From: Absidia repens
Lineage: Eukaryota; Mucoromycota; Mucoromycetes; Mucorales; Cunninghamellaceae
Assembly (NCBI GenBank): GCA_002105175.1
Contig: MCGE01000001.1
Span: 2,604,001 to 2,668,000 of the forward strand
Length of the DNA: 64,000 nt
Direction: 5' to 3'
The first letter of the stretch is position 1; every line of letters starts with the position of its first letter. Below are positions 1 to 11,280 of this stretch, piece by piece. The notes beneath the pieces were generated by a model. That model saw only the letters and a list, made by a program, of their open reading frames with translations, was not told the origin of the DNA and ran no database searches. A program made the translations under genes and the position numbers.

Positions 1-717
1 TGTTTGGTGATGATCTTGGGATGAGAATGAAACTTACTTATTACCCAGGAATGGAAAATAAAAAAGACGTTCCTTTGCAGCATGGTATTGGTGTAGGGGC
101 TCATAAGGTAGGTGACACTCTTCAAATTCCGAAATGAAAAATTTAAATAATTTAAACGCCGTTAATGACTTTTGCAGGATTATGGGTTCTTGGCCTTGCT
201 TTTACAAGATGAAGTGGGTGGTCTTCAAGTACAACTATTAGATGGGCGCTGGATCGTAATTTAAGAGAAAAAAAAAACGCTTTTGTTCTATCTCCAGAAA
301 TAGTAATTTACGTTCTTTTTTGGTTTTTTTTTTGTGGTGAAGGATGCTAAACCAATTAAAGGGACGTTTGTAGTGAACATCGGTGAAATATTCGAAAAAT
401 TGACCAAAAAGAGATTTATAGCGACAACTCACCGAGTTCTCAATAATAACGAACAGAACAGATATTCAATTCCATTATTCCTAGCACCTCACAATCAATG
501 TAAAATTCCTCAATTGACTCAATTTTCCCCTGATGAAAACCATCGATTGGACTACAAATCAGACGTTGCTGAAGACCAATTGTTACAAGGTGATGTTTAT
601 GGTGAAAATGAATTTAAAGGGTACCGCCGCAGTCATGTTGAAGTGACTAGGAAATGGTATTACTTTGATCAAGATCAACAGCAGTGGCGCCGAAGGCCAA
701 CCCCATTATCCATCTGA
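1..717 (+). CDS. 2OG-Fe(II) dioxygenase, isopenicillin N synthase-like (5' partial)
   Basis: C-terminal half of an iron/2-oxoglutarate-dependent oxygenase. Coding exons are 1-107 (open at the window edge), 178-255 and 343-717, joined by two phase-0 GT..AG introns. The joined protein shows the HxD iron-binding pair in GAHKDYGF, which is split by the first intron, the distal iron-binding His in TTHRV, and the RxS motif (RYSIP) that binds 2-oxoglutarate. This spacing is typical of the non-haem DIOX/IPNS family, whose members oxidise small molecules in the cytosol. The substrate cannot be told from the sequence. The protein ends normally at TGA 715-717, about 140 bp before the next gene on the same strand. 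The N-terminal DIOX_N part lies outside the window. Confidence 0.85.
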
Positions 718-854
718 TGTCTTTTTCTAGCCTATAATGTATTTTGAAACTCAGTCGGGAAACTTTGATGCAGCCCGCAAAAGTATCCCTTTTTTTTTTA
801 TTCTTTCTTTTTTATTTTTATTTTTCCTTTTAAAATAAACTAAAACTCTTTTGA

Positions 855-2233
855 ATGTTGTTGAGGAAGCGCTTCAAAATATCATATGTGTGTATTCTCG
901 TATTGATATGCTGGTCTATCTATTATCTCTTCTTATCAATTCCGACCGTCAAGTAAGTTTGCCAAGAAAAAAAAGGAAGCTAAATAATAGTGCTAAAGCT
1001 CCCAGTCAACGTGGCTGCCCTTTTTATATAGACACATTTCATCCTTATTGAATAAACCGCCACCCAGATTATTCATTGCAGCAAATCTATACAACAATGA
1101 GGCAATCGTTGAGCATTGGGCATCGCAAGTATTCAAAGTGGCAAGCTGGGCTGGTCCTGATCGTGTCTACATCTCCATCTATGAAAATGGTAATTAAATG
1201 GACAACAAATACGTATTACTCTATTTTTTTTTTTTGAAATCGCTCAGCAGTATTGATTTTTTTTATTTACAATAGGCAGCACAGATAATACCAAAGCACT
1301 ACTACAGGAATTTGATGACCAGCTTGCAGCAGCCAATATCTCCCACACCATTGTATTAGATCCTAGTCCCAAAAATTTCGGCGAACGACGCATACCACTT
1401 TTAGCCAAGCGAAGAAATCAGGCACTTCTGCCGCTCTACGAACAGCTACAGCATCACACGACTTACGACAAGATCTTATTTTTGAATGATATTTGGTTTG
1501 ATTGGAGCGATGCGGTTGAATTGATTGAATCTGGTAAGGACAGTATCGACGACCAGGATAGTGACAACTACGATGCAGTATGCAGTATGGATTTTTTTGG
1601 ACAGTATTACGATGAATTTGCAACCCGTGAATCAGGTGGTGGGTGGCTTGGCTCTGGCAATTATCCTTACTTTCAAGATAAAACAAGTCGTGATTTGCTT
1701 CGTCGCCAGATGCTGGTACCGGTGTACAGCTGTTGGGGCGGAATGATTGTGTTCAACGCTGCTCCATTTTTGATGACCGATCCAACTACCCACGATCCTC
1801 TTGTCGCCTTTCGATCCCTTTGGCCAGACAACCCCCGGCCTCGGCTTGAAGCTTCGGAATGCTGTCTTATTCACTCGGATATTCGTGATATGAATTTTAC
1901 CCGAATCTTTATCAATCCCAAAATCAAGGTAAAAAAAAAAAAAAAAATAAGGGAACAGCAAGCTTGTGTATGTGAAACAAACAAACAAAATTTTTAATGG
2001 GATATCAACCTGATTTTTATTCTTTTCTTTTTCAAAAGGTTGGCTACGATCACTTTCACTATTGGTATGCGAATTATATTCTCCCATTATGGCAACTTGT
2101 TCTCACTTGGACAAACACTCCCATTGCTATGTCTGAAGAAGAGAAAGTGTTATGGAACCAACGATTGGCTACGGTTGGAACTTTAAACCCTGGTGATTCA
2201 ATTTGTCTCTGGCGGCCTGGCAATTATGATTAG
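855..2233 (+). CDS. Glycosyltransferase family 69, CMT1/CAP59-type alpha-1,3-mannosyltransferase
   Basis: Predicted type II Golgi membrane glycosyltransferase. Exons: 855-952, about 999-1189, 1276-1928 and 2039-2233. Exon 1 opens with a basic cytoplasmic tail (MLLRKRFK) and a hydrophobic signal anchor (ISYVCILVLICWSIYYLF). The lumenal part has the family hallmarks: IAANLYNNE, the ENGSTDNT nucleotide-sugar loop (interrupted by intron 2), FLNDI, CSMDF and SCWGGM. In Cryptococcus, CMT1/CAP59 proteins build mannose-containing surface glycans; a role in cell-wall or capsule-like mannans here is inferred. The 3' splice site of intron 1 was chosen because AG at 997-998 keeps the frame; the more obvious CCCAG at 1005 does not. 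The last intron starts with a long A run. Confidence 0.85.
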
Positions 2234-2244
2234 GCTGTCCACCG

Positions 2245-2264
2245 GATTAGATTAGATTAGATTA
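2245..2264 (+). repeat. GATTA pentanucleotide microsatellite, four units
   Basis: Four perfect GATTA units in the 3' flank of the GT69 gene, 12 bp after its stop codon. It is probably transcribed as 3' UTR. Confidence 0.8.
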
Positions 2265-2265
2265 G

Positions 2266-2951
2266 GCGACTAATTGTTAGGGGGTGGGACTTTGAAGTTG
2301 GTTTACTTGTTTCTTATGCAAAAATAAATAGCATTAAACTCTCTTTATTTATTATTATAAATGATTTACTGTAATTATCTGTCCTGTCTATGATTTGATT
2401 GTATCGGATGAATAATGAGTGTGTAGTTCTGTTTTATAACGATGGTTTTATAATAAGAGACAAGTGTAGTGGGTTAGGATTTTGTTTCTTCTTTTTTGTT
2501 TGGGTTATAGTACAAATGGGTCTGGAGATGATACATCTGCAAAAAAAAAAAAAGAAAAAAACATAGCAAATCGTAGGATTAGGGAATCATACAGATCGGA
2601 GATTAAGCTGAGGAAGCGGGGGTGAAACATTCAGTTGATGTACGTAGGATGCATGATTTTTTTTTTTTTTTTGGCTACAAGGAAGATGGACGTAGCACAC
2701 AATGGTAGAATCGATATTATGTTACGTGCAATGCCATTAATTATATTTTGTTTTAATTCTTTTGTGCGAAAAAAAAGAGAATACATTTATACACGGTAAA
2801 GGGAAAAACGCCGCAAACTGATACACGCAAACAAAATCGAAACAATCGGTAGTTCAAAAAGAAGCTACTTTTCAGTTTTTAATGACAGCATCGTCATCAT
2901 TCCAAAACCCATGCATGATTCACTGGTGAAAATAGTTTCTTTCTTCGAGGG
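2266..2951. other. Intergenic, no gene seen
   Basis: AT-rich DNA with A and T homopolymers (for example 2540-2551 and 2659-2672). It holds the 3' end of the GT69 gene and the promoter of the CsbD-like gene. No credible ORF or RNA gene was found. Confidence 0.6.
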
Positions 2952-2958
2952 TATAAAA
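2952..2958 (+). promoter_or_regulatory. TATA box of the CsbD-like gene
   Basis: TATAAAA lies 51 bp upstream of the ATG at 3003 and is followed by a GGGGCC run. A strong TATA box suits an inducible stress gene. The assignment rests on position and consensus only. Confidence 0.6.
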
Positions 2959-3002
2959 TGGGGCCTCGTTTCCTCTGAAAAGTAGTTGTATTTAAATTAT
3001 AT

Positions 3003-3275
3003 ATGCAAAATATGGAAAACAAAATTAAAGAAGGTATGGGCTCTGCCAAGGAAGCTTTAGGTGGATTGTTTGGAAATGAACGAATGAAGTCAGAAGGTGC
3101 TGCTGACAAGGCTGCTGCTCAAACCCAAGCTACCAAAGACCAAGCTCAAAACAATGCTCAAGATTTAAAGCAACAAGCTGGCGACAAGGCCGAAACATGG
3201 AAAAACAATGCCCAAGAAACCGCTGAAAATGTCAAGACCAAGGCTTACGATAGCGTTCCCGGTGGCAACCGTTAA
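3003..3275 (+). CDS. CsbD-like / LEA-like small stress protein
   Basis: Single-exon gene for a 90-residue hydrophilic, Ala/Lys/Gln-rich protein. The first 40 residues match the CsbD-like pattern (KIKEGMGSAKEALGGLFGNE followed by MKSEGAADK). The rest consists of short LEA-type amphipathic helical repeats (QATKDQAQNNAQDLKQQAGD and similar). There is no Cys or Trp cluster, signal peptide or membrane segment. CsbD-type proteins are induced by general stress in bacteria and fungi; their molecular role is poorly known, and the LEA-like part suggests a desiccation or membrane protectant. Translation may start at 3003 or at the second ATG at 3012 (MENKIKEG), which matches family starts better. A TATA box lies 51 bp upstream and AATAAA signals follow the stop. 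Confidence 0.8.
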   Translation: MQNMENKIKEGMGSAKEALGGLFGNERMKSEGAADKAAAQTQATKDQAQNNAQDLKQQAGDKAETWKNNAQETAENVKTKAYDSVPGGNR

Positions 3276-3689
3276 TTATTTGTGTAAAAATCTATACATT
3301 CGTGTAATTGTAGATAGCTTTGTCTGTAAATAAAATATAAGTGAACGTTTTATGGTTCAATGTTGTATTGAAGTGTTGAAATCCTTGTCATCCTCTATAT
3401 TTGAAAACCCAGTACATTACTATAACAGTAAATGGAGCGCAGAACATGACAGTTGATCTAAGTGATAGGACTAACATAACTAAACTAAGCTGGATAATTC
3501 CATGATAGGACCAGACACCTCTCTTAAAGGTGGGGCACTTGGGTATGTGTGTGGATGAGTGTGGTATATTCTTTGCTGTAGAACAGACATGGATTCAGAT
3601 AAACTAGCCAAATCAATGAGGTAAGCTATTCCATGGTGAGTGACGAACTATTTTAGACCGTTGACTGCAACCAGTGGAAAAAAAATTTC
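3276..3689. other. Intergenic, 3' flank of the CsbD-like gene
   Basis: Contains an AATAAA polyadenylation signal near 3329. I see no gene here. Confidence 0.5.
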
Positions 3690-4750
3690 AAGTTGAAAAA
3701 AATTCAAAACCCGTCCACATGATTTTTCCCCGTTTTTTAGCCTCCACCAATTTTTTTTTCTTTCCCTCTTTCTTTTCATTTTCTTTTTTTTATCCCTTCA
3801 TCTATTAACTTCTTTGAGGTTATGAAGGTCTTAGATTAGTGTTAGGACTAGTTTAGAAGGGGTTTCGCTTAGGGATTACAAGATGCTTGGGGAAACGCTT
3901 TCATTTTGGATCTAGGATTTGGGTACCATTAGTTGGCTTTTTGGAGCTTTCATTAGCTTGATTTAGTTTTAGTTTGTCCGTAGTTTGAATCTATATTGAA
4001 TGAATCTATATTGAATAAAAAACGTCTATATTTACTTTCTTTGATGAAAAATGGCCTGTTAATCTCTCTCATGTCTTGTGCAATAGATCCCTTTTTTGCT
4101 ACCATAAGTCATTTTTAATTAGTGCTGGAGATGTGATTTAATGGTATATGTCCATTTAGTCTTTCTCATTCCATGTATATTGTGCCCTATTTTCAACCGC
4201 CTCCTTTAGATTAGCTTTGGATATTCTTCAAATTTTGCGTTAGTTTCATGATTCCTCAAATAGATCCTTCCATGAAGTCCATTGCTATTATGAACCTGTC
4301 ACCTTTAGTTTTAGTATCTAACAAAGTGCTTCAATAAAAATATACTCTTTTATTAACAATACTGTGGCTCATTGAATTGTAGTCAAAGTAATTGCCATAG
4401 CTATATGTGAGTGTACCACCAGACACTTGCTCTCTAATTTACCCACTATGACTACTTTCTGTTTTCGTATCCCAGGAGCTAGTATGTCGGCCTTAGAGCA
4501 CTTACTACTTGACGATAATCAAACAATGCGATGAATGAATCTAGATTTTGACATCACTACAGAGTATTTCGCACTACTTTCTAACTTATCTTTGACCACT
4601 TTTGCTGCCCTCTCCCGTTCCCAATAAGCCATAGCGACTGATTGACCGCTCTAGGTCAACTAATGTGAAAGAAGACCCCCTTTCGGAGCTATTATCATTC
4701 ATATCAATTATCCCAGACCGTGCCGTTAGCGTAACCTCCACTAAACTGAA
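3690..4750 (+). repeat. Dispersed repeat family, copy A (near full length)
   Basis: About 1.06 kb, non-coding in all frames. It starts near a TTCAAAACCCG motif followed by CCACATG and a pyrimidine tract. It contains the block GGACTAGTTTAGAAGGGG-TTACAAGATGC-TTTCATTTTGGAT found in all five copies, two AATAAA-bearing internal units, and ends in GTTAGCGTAACCTCC, which copy D shares. Boundaries are approximate, set by where similarity between copies fades. Neither terminal inverted repeats nor a target-site duplication was evident by eye. Confidence 0.75.
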
Positions 4751-5242
4751 TATATTATATATATATATCTACCTCATTGGTTAATTTATTTATTTTTACA
4801 TGTGGTATGATAATAAAAATAAAATCCAAGTGATATCACATGGTGCAAAATGGCGGGGATTCTAATATCACCAAAACTACTCTTCAATAACCTTCCCGGT
4901 AACATCCAATCGATCAATTTTTATTCAGTGTGGGCATGCTTTAACGTTCAAGCTGAATTGCTTCATACACATGCGTTGCATGATTGTCCGTTGTCATAAT
5001 CGTCACATATAAACATATTTACATAAAGCCGATTTTATTTTTAAAATTATTGTTCACTCACAATACTTCGCAAACTATCCAACTTTTCTATATAACATAG
5101 ATAAGACAACACATACACCATTGACAGAAAAAAAAAAATCAACAAAGAGAGCGTTTATTTATACAGATAATAAAATAAGAAAGAGTACAAATAAACTGCT
5201 TCTATGCTAATTATGCTACACTAAAATAAGCTATCCACGACA
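4751..5242. other. Intergenic, no gene seen
   Basis: AT-rich DNA with a short TA run at 4753-4768. It is the 3' flank of the minus-strand TRIC-like gene. Confidence 0.5.
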
Positions 5243-6298
5243 CTATTCGTCTTTCTTTTCGTCCATAGATTCACGAGTCGTTGTTGTAGGGACATTCCTG
5301 TTGAAGCGATTGCTGTTATTGATTCTGTCGATGTATGATTTATAGACAAGACCAGAGGATAAAATGATGGCCCCCCAAGCTTGAGCTTCCGCTTCAGTCA
5401 AACTGGGGATGCCCACAAGGTCACAGAACTCGACATTGGTGGAGATCAAGTAAAAAATTGTCGAGGCAAAGCTTGCTTTCATATCAATTGACGGACTATG
5501 AAGGAATCGAGGGGTAGAAAAAGACCAGTGTTCTTGAGTCAATTTGAAGGTATCTGTAAATCATCATTATAAAAATAATAACAAACAAACATAAATTGAC
5601 AATTGGATAGATGTTAGCTTTTCGACCTGTATTCACAATTCTTTATTTATACTGACCGATCCAAAAGCCACTGCCACATCCTGCCAGCGTTCCACAAATC
5701 AACTTGGCAACCCATTTATCACCACCTAATAGTGGATTCAAAGCAACCCCTTCAATGCCAATCTTTGTCACAGCAAAATTTCGCAAGATCCCATCCGATA
5801 ATGTAAGCACTTGTTCCACCGCAGGAATACTGAATAAATAATCAACCAGAGGATACGCATAAGGATTGGAAAACATGAGCCAGTACGTTGTTCTAGCAAA
5901 AAAAAAGTAGTTGAGATAATACATACAGAAACCACGTGAATCCCGTGTACGCCGGTTTTGTTTTATTTGTTTTTGCACACACACACACATACACACGCCT
6001 CGTGAACTTACCCATAGATACCCCAAAACCTATTGCTTTTCAAAATCCCAAGAGGTTCACCACGCAAAAGAGCGACGGTAGATCCGCCGCCAGCACACAT
6101 AACCACCGTAGCCAGAAAGCCCTGACCCCAACCAATGTTAGTGTGTGCACCACGCAAGGCAGTTCGGTAAGCATAATTGATTAGTACAGCATGAACTAAT
6201 TCCAGCACCGGCAAAGAGATGTTCAATTGGGGAATAGATATGGTGAGGTCTGCAAGGCCAAACACAATGGTTACTATTTGATCAGTAATTGATGCCAT
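5243..6298 (-). CDS. TRIC-type (TMEM38-like) intracellular cation channel
   Basis: Three coding exons, read on the minus strand: 6298-6012, 5892-5657 and 5553-5243, giving about 277 residues. It is a hydrophobic multi-pass protein with an early helix pair, the segment LRGEPLGILKSNRFWGIYG, then STNVEF-type helices and a charged C-terminal tail (MDEKKDE). The order of helices and the Gly-rich segment (LICGTLAGCGSGFWIG followed by FKLTQEHW) resemble the trimeric intracellular cation channels of the ER/SR, which carry K+ counter-current during calcium release. In fungi the localisation is inferred to be the ER or a related endomembrane. Intron 2 has a slightly unusual GTCAGT donor. The family assignment is from remembered pattern, not a database search. 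Confidence 0.6.
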
Positions 6299-6881
6299 TA
6301 TTTGGGAGTAGTGAGCAAAAATAATTTCAATAATAATAATAAAAGAGTCAGTTGGCACAGTGAGAAAAAAAGTAAAAAAAAAAAAAAAAAAAAAAAACCT
6401 GTGTTTCAAATAGTGCCAATGTCCGCAAAAACATTTGAATGACCGTCAAGCATTGCATCCAGTCCAGGCACACACACAATAATGGGCATTTTATGATAGT
6501 TGCATGAGACAATTTTTATTTGGTCAAATGTGAATGGTAAATGAAAGGGTGATAATGATAGTAATAAAAGAAGACACAAAAGATGGCTGTAAAAATGATA
6601 GTACCAATAATAGAGGAGATAACCACATCAAAAAAAAAGAGAATATATAGCCCATGACAACGACAGAAAAAAAAAAAAAAAAAAAAAAAAGAAAACGAGC
6701 ACTATAAAAAAAAAATAGGTGTAAACCCGAAAAAAAACTATGTACATGGCAAACGGGATGGGGAGAAAGATAGGGGGATAGGAAAATGAAGGAAATGAAG
6801 GATAAAAAGAAAAAGTAAAAATGAGAGTTTGGGGTAAGCACCTAACAGTAAAAAAAACCATCCAAGGTAATTTCACACAGT
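6299..6881. other. Intergenic, low-complexity purine tracts
   Basis: Holds A runs at about 6375-6398 and 6667-6690 and purine-rich stretches. The Leu/Phe/Ser-rich ORFs on the opposite strand are products of these tracts. No gene is supported. Confidence 0.6.
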
Positions 6882-6896
6882 TTAGTTCATTGGCAT

Positions 6897-6928
<32 letters not shown>

Positions 6929-8632
6929 GGTGTTGATAGGATTGTCTTGGTCGTCCACGTCCATTGTATCCACCGCGACCATTGTACCCGCCACGTCCAC
7001 GTCCATTTTGATAGAATTGTTGTTGTCGTTGTTGTTGGTAGTGTTGCTGTGGTTGCTGGTGGAATTGTTGTTGTTGTTGAAGGTAAGGGCCTTGTTGGTT
7101 TTGATAATGATGAGATTGTTGACCTTGAGGTTGTTGTGATTCACGTTGTTGTTGTTGCTGGCGAGTGGCAATAGCAGCTTCACGATTGGGTTGTTGGACT
7201 TGAGCTTCGTCCAAGGCATTGGGTGCCACGTACAGTTGCTTGTCAATAGTAGGTGGAATAGGTTGAATTTCAGTACCCAACTCACGTTCGATTTTGTAAA
7301 GATTGAATCGATCTTCATAAGTAATCAAGTTGATCGCAAGACCCAAGTGTCCAAAACGTCCAGAGCGACCGATACGATGAAGATATGTTTCAGCATTCTT
7401 AGGGAAGTCAAAGTTGATCACTACATTGACAGCTTGAATATCAATACCACGGGTCAACAGATCTATTGGTTATCATTATTTTGAAAAAAAAAAGCTACGG
7501 TAAATATTTTTGAAACTCCAAGAATCCTTCTTCTTCTTTTTACCTGAGCACACCAAGTTTCGACATACACCATTTCTGAAATCATGGAACACCCGATTAC
7601 GATGACTTTGTAACATCTTGGCATGAGAATAGAAGCAAGAGTAGCCCAATTCAGTGATCTTTTTGGCTAATAATTCCACACGGTTGGTTGAGTTACAGAA
7701 AATAATAGATTGGTTGATTTGGAGCTATTGTTAAACATGATAAAAGTGGGATCAGCACTATAATAAATAACAAAATAAATCCTTTTTTTTTTTTTGCTTA
7801 CCTTGGAGAACAAAGTGTTGAGACAATGGACCTTTTGCTTTTCTTCGACAAAGGCGTAATATTGGGTCACACCACGCAAAGTCAGTTCATCCATAAGATT
7901 GATTTCATAAGGCTTGACCAGATACTTGTCCTTGAAATGCTTGACGATCATAGGGAAAGTAGCACTAAACAACATGATTTGACGACTCTTCGGGAAGAAT
8001 GAGATCAATTGGTCAATGATGGGGGTGAATTCAGGAGACAAGAGTTTATCGGCTTCATCCATGACAAAAGTAGAGGCTTCACTAAAATCGGCAACACCTT
8101 TGGAGGCCAAGTCCAAAATACGACCTGGAGTTCCGACCACCACATGCACTGTATCAGACAAACGAAGGATATCATCCTTGAGAGTAGTACCACCAGTAGT
8201 AACCATGATTTGAATACCAAGATGTTTACCAAGAGTTTTACAGACTTGAGAAGTTTGAAGAGCCAATTCACGTGTAGGTACCAAAAGCAACGCTTGAATC
8301 TTGGATTTCTTGTTGTTGATTTTTTCCAAGGTGGGGATGACAAAAGCAGCTGTTTTACCCGTTCCGTTCTTTGCACGCGCAAGGATGTCTCTTCCAGTCA
8401 ACGCAATCGGAATCGCTTCTTCTTGAATAGGTGAAGGTCGTTCAAAACCTGCTTCAAATATACCCATGAGTAGTTCCCGCTTCAAAAAGTAATCCTCAAA
8501 TTCGTTGCCTTTGGTTGCGGTCACATCCTAAATAATAAAATACATGAGTTGACAGTTTCGTGGGAGGGTTGTTATGAAGTGAAAAGCACTTACTTCAGTT
8601 TGAGGCCGAGTATCCTTTGGAGGAAGAGTCAT
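6882..8632 (-). CDS. DHH1: DEAD-box RNA helicase Dhh1/DDX6
   Basis: Cytoplasmic ATP-dependent RNA helicase that promotes mRNA decapping and translational repression in P-bodies. Exons: 8632-8594, 8527-7802, 7724-7544 and 7462-6882. Motifs in order are the Q motif ([13 protein letters not shown]), Walker A (AKNGTGKT), [12 protein letters not shown], the DEAD box (VMDEADKLL), SAT (LFSATFP), and the C-terminal RecA motifs including [20 protein letters not shown] and [10 protein letters not shown]. The [14 protein letters not shown] stretch is characteristic of Dhh1/Ste13/DDX6. The short N-terminus is encoded by a 39-nt first exon. The C-terminal 110 residues are Q-rich with [10 protein letters not shown] repeats and end in an uninterrupted CAA-encoded polyglutamine run before MPMN. 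The Q/RGG tail probably drives phase separation. Confidence 0.95.
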
Positions 8633-9458
8633 GGTTTTTTTCCAATTATCATTTTCATGACTAGTCGAGTATAAAGAAGGATGGTGTTTAGTATTCAAAT
8701 AAAACTACTATGATATATCATCCAATACATATATACCTACCTTAATTGCTGGTTATTGTAAGGTACTGACATTGATGTTCAAGGTGAGGTTGTTGTTTTT
8801 GTTTTTGTAATTTTTTTGGTTTAAGAAATAAGGGGTGAGCTGATGAACTGTAGCTGTGTAAAATATATAGATAGATGGGAGTCTAAAATCAAATGAAACG
8901 AGTTCGTCAGATGAGATGAGAAAGCGTACGATAAAAAAAAAAAAAAAGAGGAAGAGCGAATGAGAGAAAGAGGAAGAAAAAGGAGAAGAAAGAAAAGAGA
9001 GGGAGTGAAGAATGAATATAAAATATAATAAGAAAAGAGAATTAGAAAAAAAAAAAAAGTTGAGAGGGAAGAAAAAAAAGAGTGGACACCGATGAAAAAC
9101 AACAGGACTTTATTCCAAATTAAATGTCCGTCCGAATCGCTGACGTTTGTTTTTGTACTGTGTATGTCTGAACTAACCCGCATGACTTTGTCCAACGGAG
9201 TTTATCTTGTAACCACATACCATATTCATATATTCTTTGGTACTTTTATGAACTTGATGTCCATTTATATTTAACATGTCCAATGCTCTCTTTTGCCCAC
9301 CAAAATTCTTTGCACGGATGGATGGTCGCCTGTGGCAGCGAAAATGATGCTCCAGTTCAACTCCCGCTGTGGCTTTTTTACTAATGAAGATCCTTCACCT
9401 CCATTGAATAAAACTTTTTTTTTCTTCTCTTTTTCTTGTACTTTACTATTCGTATATC
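8633..9458. other. Divergent intergenic region of DHH1 and the Grn1-domain gene
   Basis: Purine-rich tracts at 8930-9080 resemble a long 5' leader of DHH1 on the minus strand. The low-complexity ORF in that tract is not credible as a gene. A pyrimidine tract precedes the ATG at 9459. Confidence 0.5.
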
Positions 9459-9976
9459 ATGGTGCCTAAAAGTAAGTCATAAGCAACTGATATTTTGTTA
9501 CTATTTTACTGATACGTATATTTTTGATCACAATAGAATACAAAAGCAAGCGAGGAACTGCACGAGAATACTACAAAATTGAAAAGCGTGTTCGAGAACA
9601 CCACCGAAAACTACGAAAGGAACAGAAGAAAAACCCCCAATTGCGAAGTAAGCAGATAGTGGGCAAAGCGATATATTACTTTATTATTCTTATATACCAA
9701 CCCGTGTATTGGCACTGTTCTCTTTTTTAGGAAAACCCAAGGATCCTGGAATTCCTAACAACTGGCCTTTCAAGGAAGAATTATTAAACGAAGTAGAAAG
9801 ACACAAGTTGGACGTAAGTGATTGAAATATACAAATTATTGGGATATCTTTATACTTATCATTTGGATTTCATATAGTTGGAAGAAGAAAAGAAGAAACA
9901 ACGGGCTGCTCGTTTGGCGCAATCAGAAAAGGACAAGAAGAATAAACCTCATCAAAAGAAGGCCAAGTCTGGATGA
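9459..9976 (+). CDS. Stand-alone Grn1/GNL3-type basic coiled-coil protein
   Basis: Four exons (9459-9471, 9537-9647, 9731-9813, 9878-9976) give a 101-residue, very basic protein: [51 protein letters not shown], then a Lys/Gln-rich tail. This is the N-terminal Grn1 domain of nucleostemin-type proteins (GNL3, GNL3L, Nug1), a nucleolar region involved in 60S ribosome assembly and nucleolar targeting. In those proteins a circularly permuted GTPase domain follows. Here the ORF stops directly after the domain and no GTPase motif follows in the next 4 kb. The frames join without shifts, so this appears to be a genuine short protein. All exon junctions have canonical GT..AG. Confidence 0.75.
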
Positions 9977-11280
9977 TCCAATTCTTCAGTAATCGACTAT
10001 GTTCTTCCTTTGTATATTACCTATCACATGAAAATATATCTCCTCCATTTTTATTGACATTAGCATTCATTATTCTGGACCCATCGACACATACACATGC
10101 ATTTACTTAGTTATTCATCATATTCATCCCTCACCGCATCATTGTCCCCTGTAGCATATAGTTTCTCATTTTTAACATTCTTGTTATTGTTTTTTTCTAT
10201 GTGGTCTATCCACCATTTACATTATCTATCACTTTGCCATTATTCCCTTTCACAATCTCACAGTATTCATACTACAAACCAAATAAAAAAAATTTATGAA
10301 ACACACTTGATAGGAACTGGAAAATATGTATTGTTGCATTTTTGTTATAAAAAGTATAGAATATAATAGATGATAGAAGTGAAGCCAAATCTACAATAAG
10401 GTGGTTTTTTAAAAGAAGGGTCTATTGCAGTCATTCACGTTATTCGATTCTGAATTATGCATCAGTAATCTTGCCACTGTAGTAAGCCAAAGTTGTTGCA
10501 ATGTCAGCTGCATACTGTTGAACATATTGTAAAGAAATACGAGAGGAAGTCAAATAATTCATTGGAATTACGATTCAATAAGAGAACGGGCAATTGTTGG
10601 AATTATGATATCCAATAAAGACGATTTTCTGTTTGTCGTTATTAAAAGATGTATATATTCATGCATAAATTGATCATCGTCTATAATGAACTTTCCTCGT
10701 GGTATGATATCGTGTACGCTTTATTTTCTTTGTGGTATCATAAATTACTGTAGAATAGTACAGGGAGTGTTTTCTGATTTAAAAGGAATTGAAGATGGGA
10801 TTAGGTTCCTGCGCCAGAGAAGTGAAGATGGTATGCTAATACACAAAACCCTTGGCGGAGAGAAATCTCTTTATGTTACCTGAAACATGTACTGTAGGAT
10901 CTCACAATAACGACATCAACAGGAAAACGAAATTACACCGTTATTGTGTGCAATATCGTTCTTCTGACTTGTGTATTCACGATGTATCTAGTAAGGCAAC
11001 AGCAGTCTTCTGGAATCTTATATTGTGTTTTTTCAGCAAAATGGAAGGGCGGTTACAGTTTACTAACTTTAATTTGAATCGAGAGTAAAATAAATTAAGA
11101 CGGTGATATAATAAAATTGGGATGGGAAAAAAAATAAGTTGGGACGGGTAAAAAATAAATTGGGATGAACAAGAAATAAATCATAACAGGCATTTCAAAA
11201 ATATGTATATGTCGTCTTAATTTTGAGTTTTCATCGTCCATAAAATATTGCACCTCGTCTCAATTGGAAACTTAAAACTG
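9977..11280. other. Intergenic, no firm gene
   Basis: AT-rich. Starts with AATAAA-containing 3' flank. The forward ORFs at 10097-10366 and 10686-11088 show no domain, no codon bias and no splice context. One short minus-strand reading frame (10455-10562) is listed separately. Confidence 0.5.
10455..10562 (-). pseudogene. Possible short coding relic
   Basis: A 35-residue frame (MNYLTSSRISLQYVQQYAAD, then IATTLAYYSGKITDA) with protein-like composition ends at TAA 10455-10457. Just upstream, in another frame, lies IIPTIARSLIES followed by a stop. The two could be pieces of one broken exon. I do not recognise the family, and support is weak. Confidence 0.2.

Noticed and set aside
6897..7139. Forward ORF of polyleucine/polyvaline opposite the DHH1 tail
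   Set aside because: It is the antisense reading of the CAA-encoded glutamine tract.
10686..11088. Two overlapping forward ORFs (65 and 78 residues)
   Set aside because: No domain, poor codon use, and no continuation through plausible splice sites.
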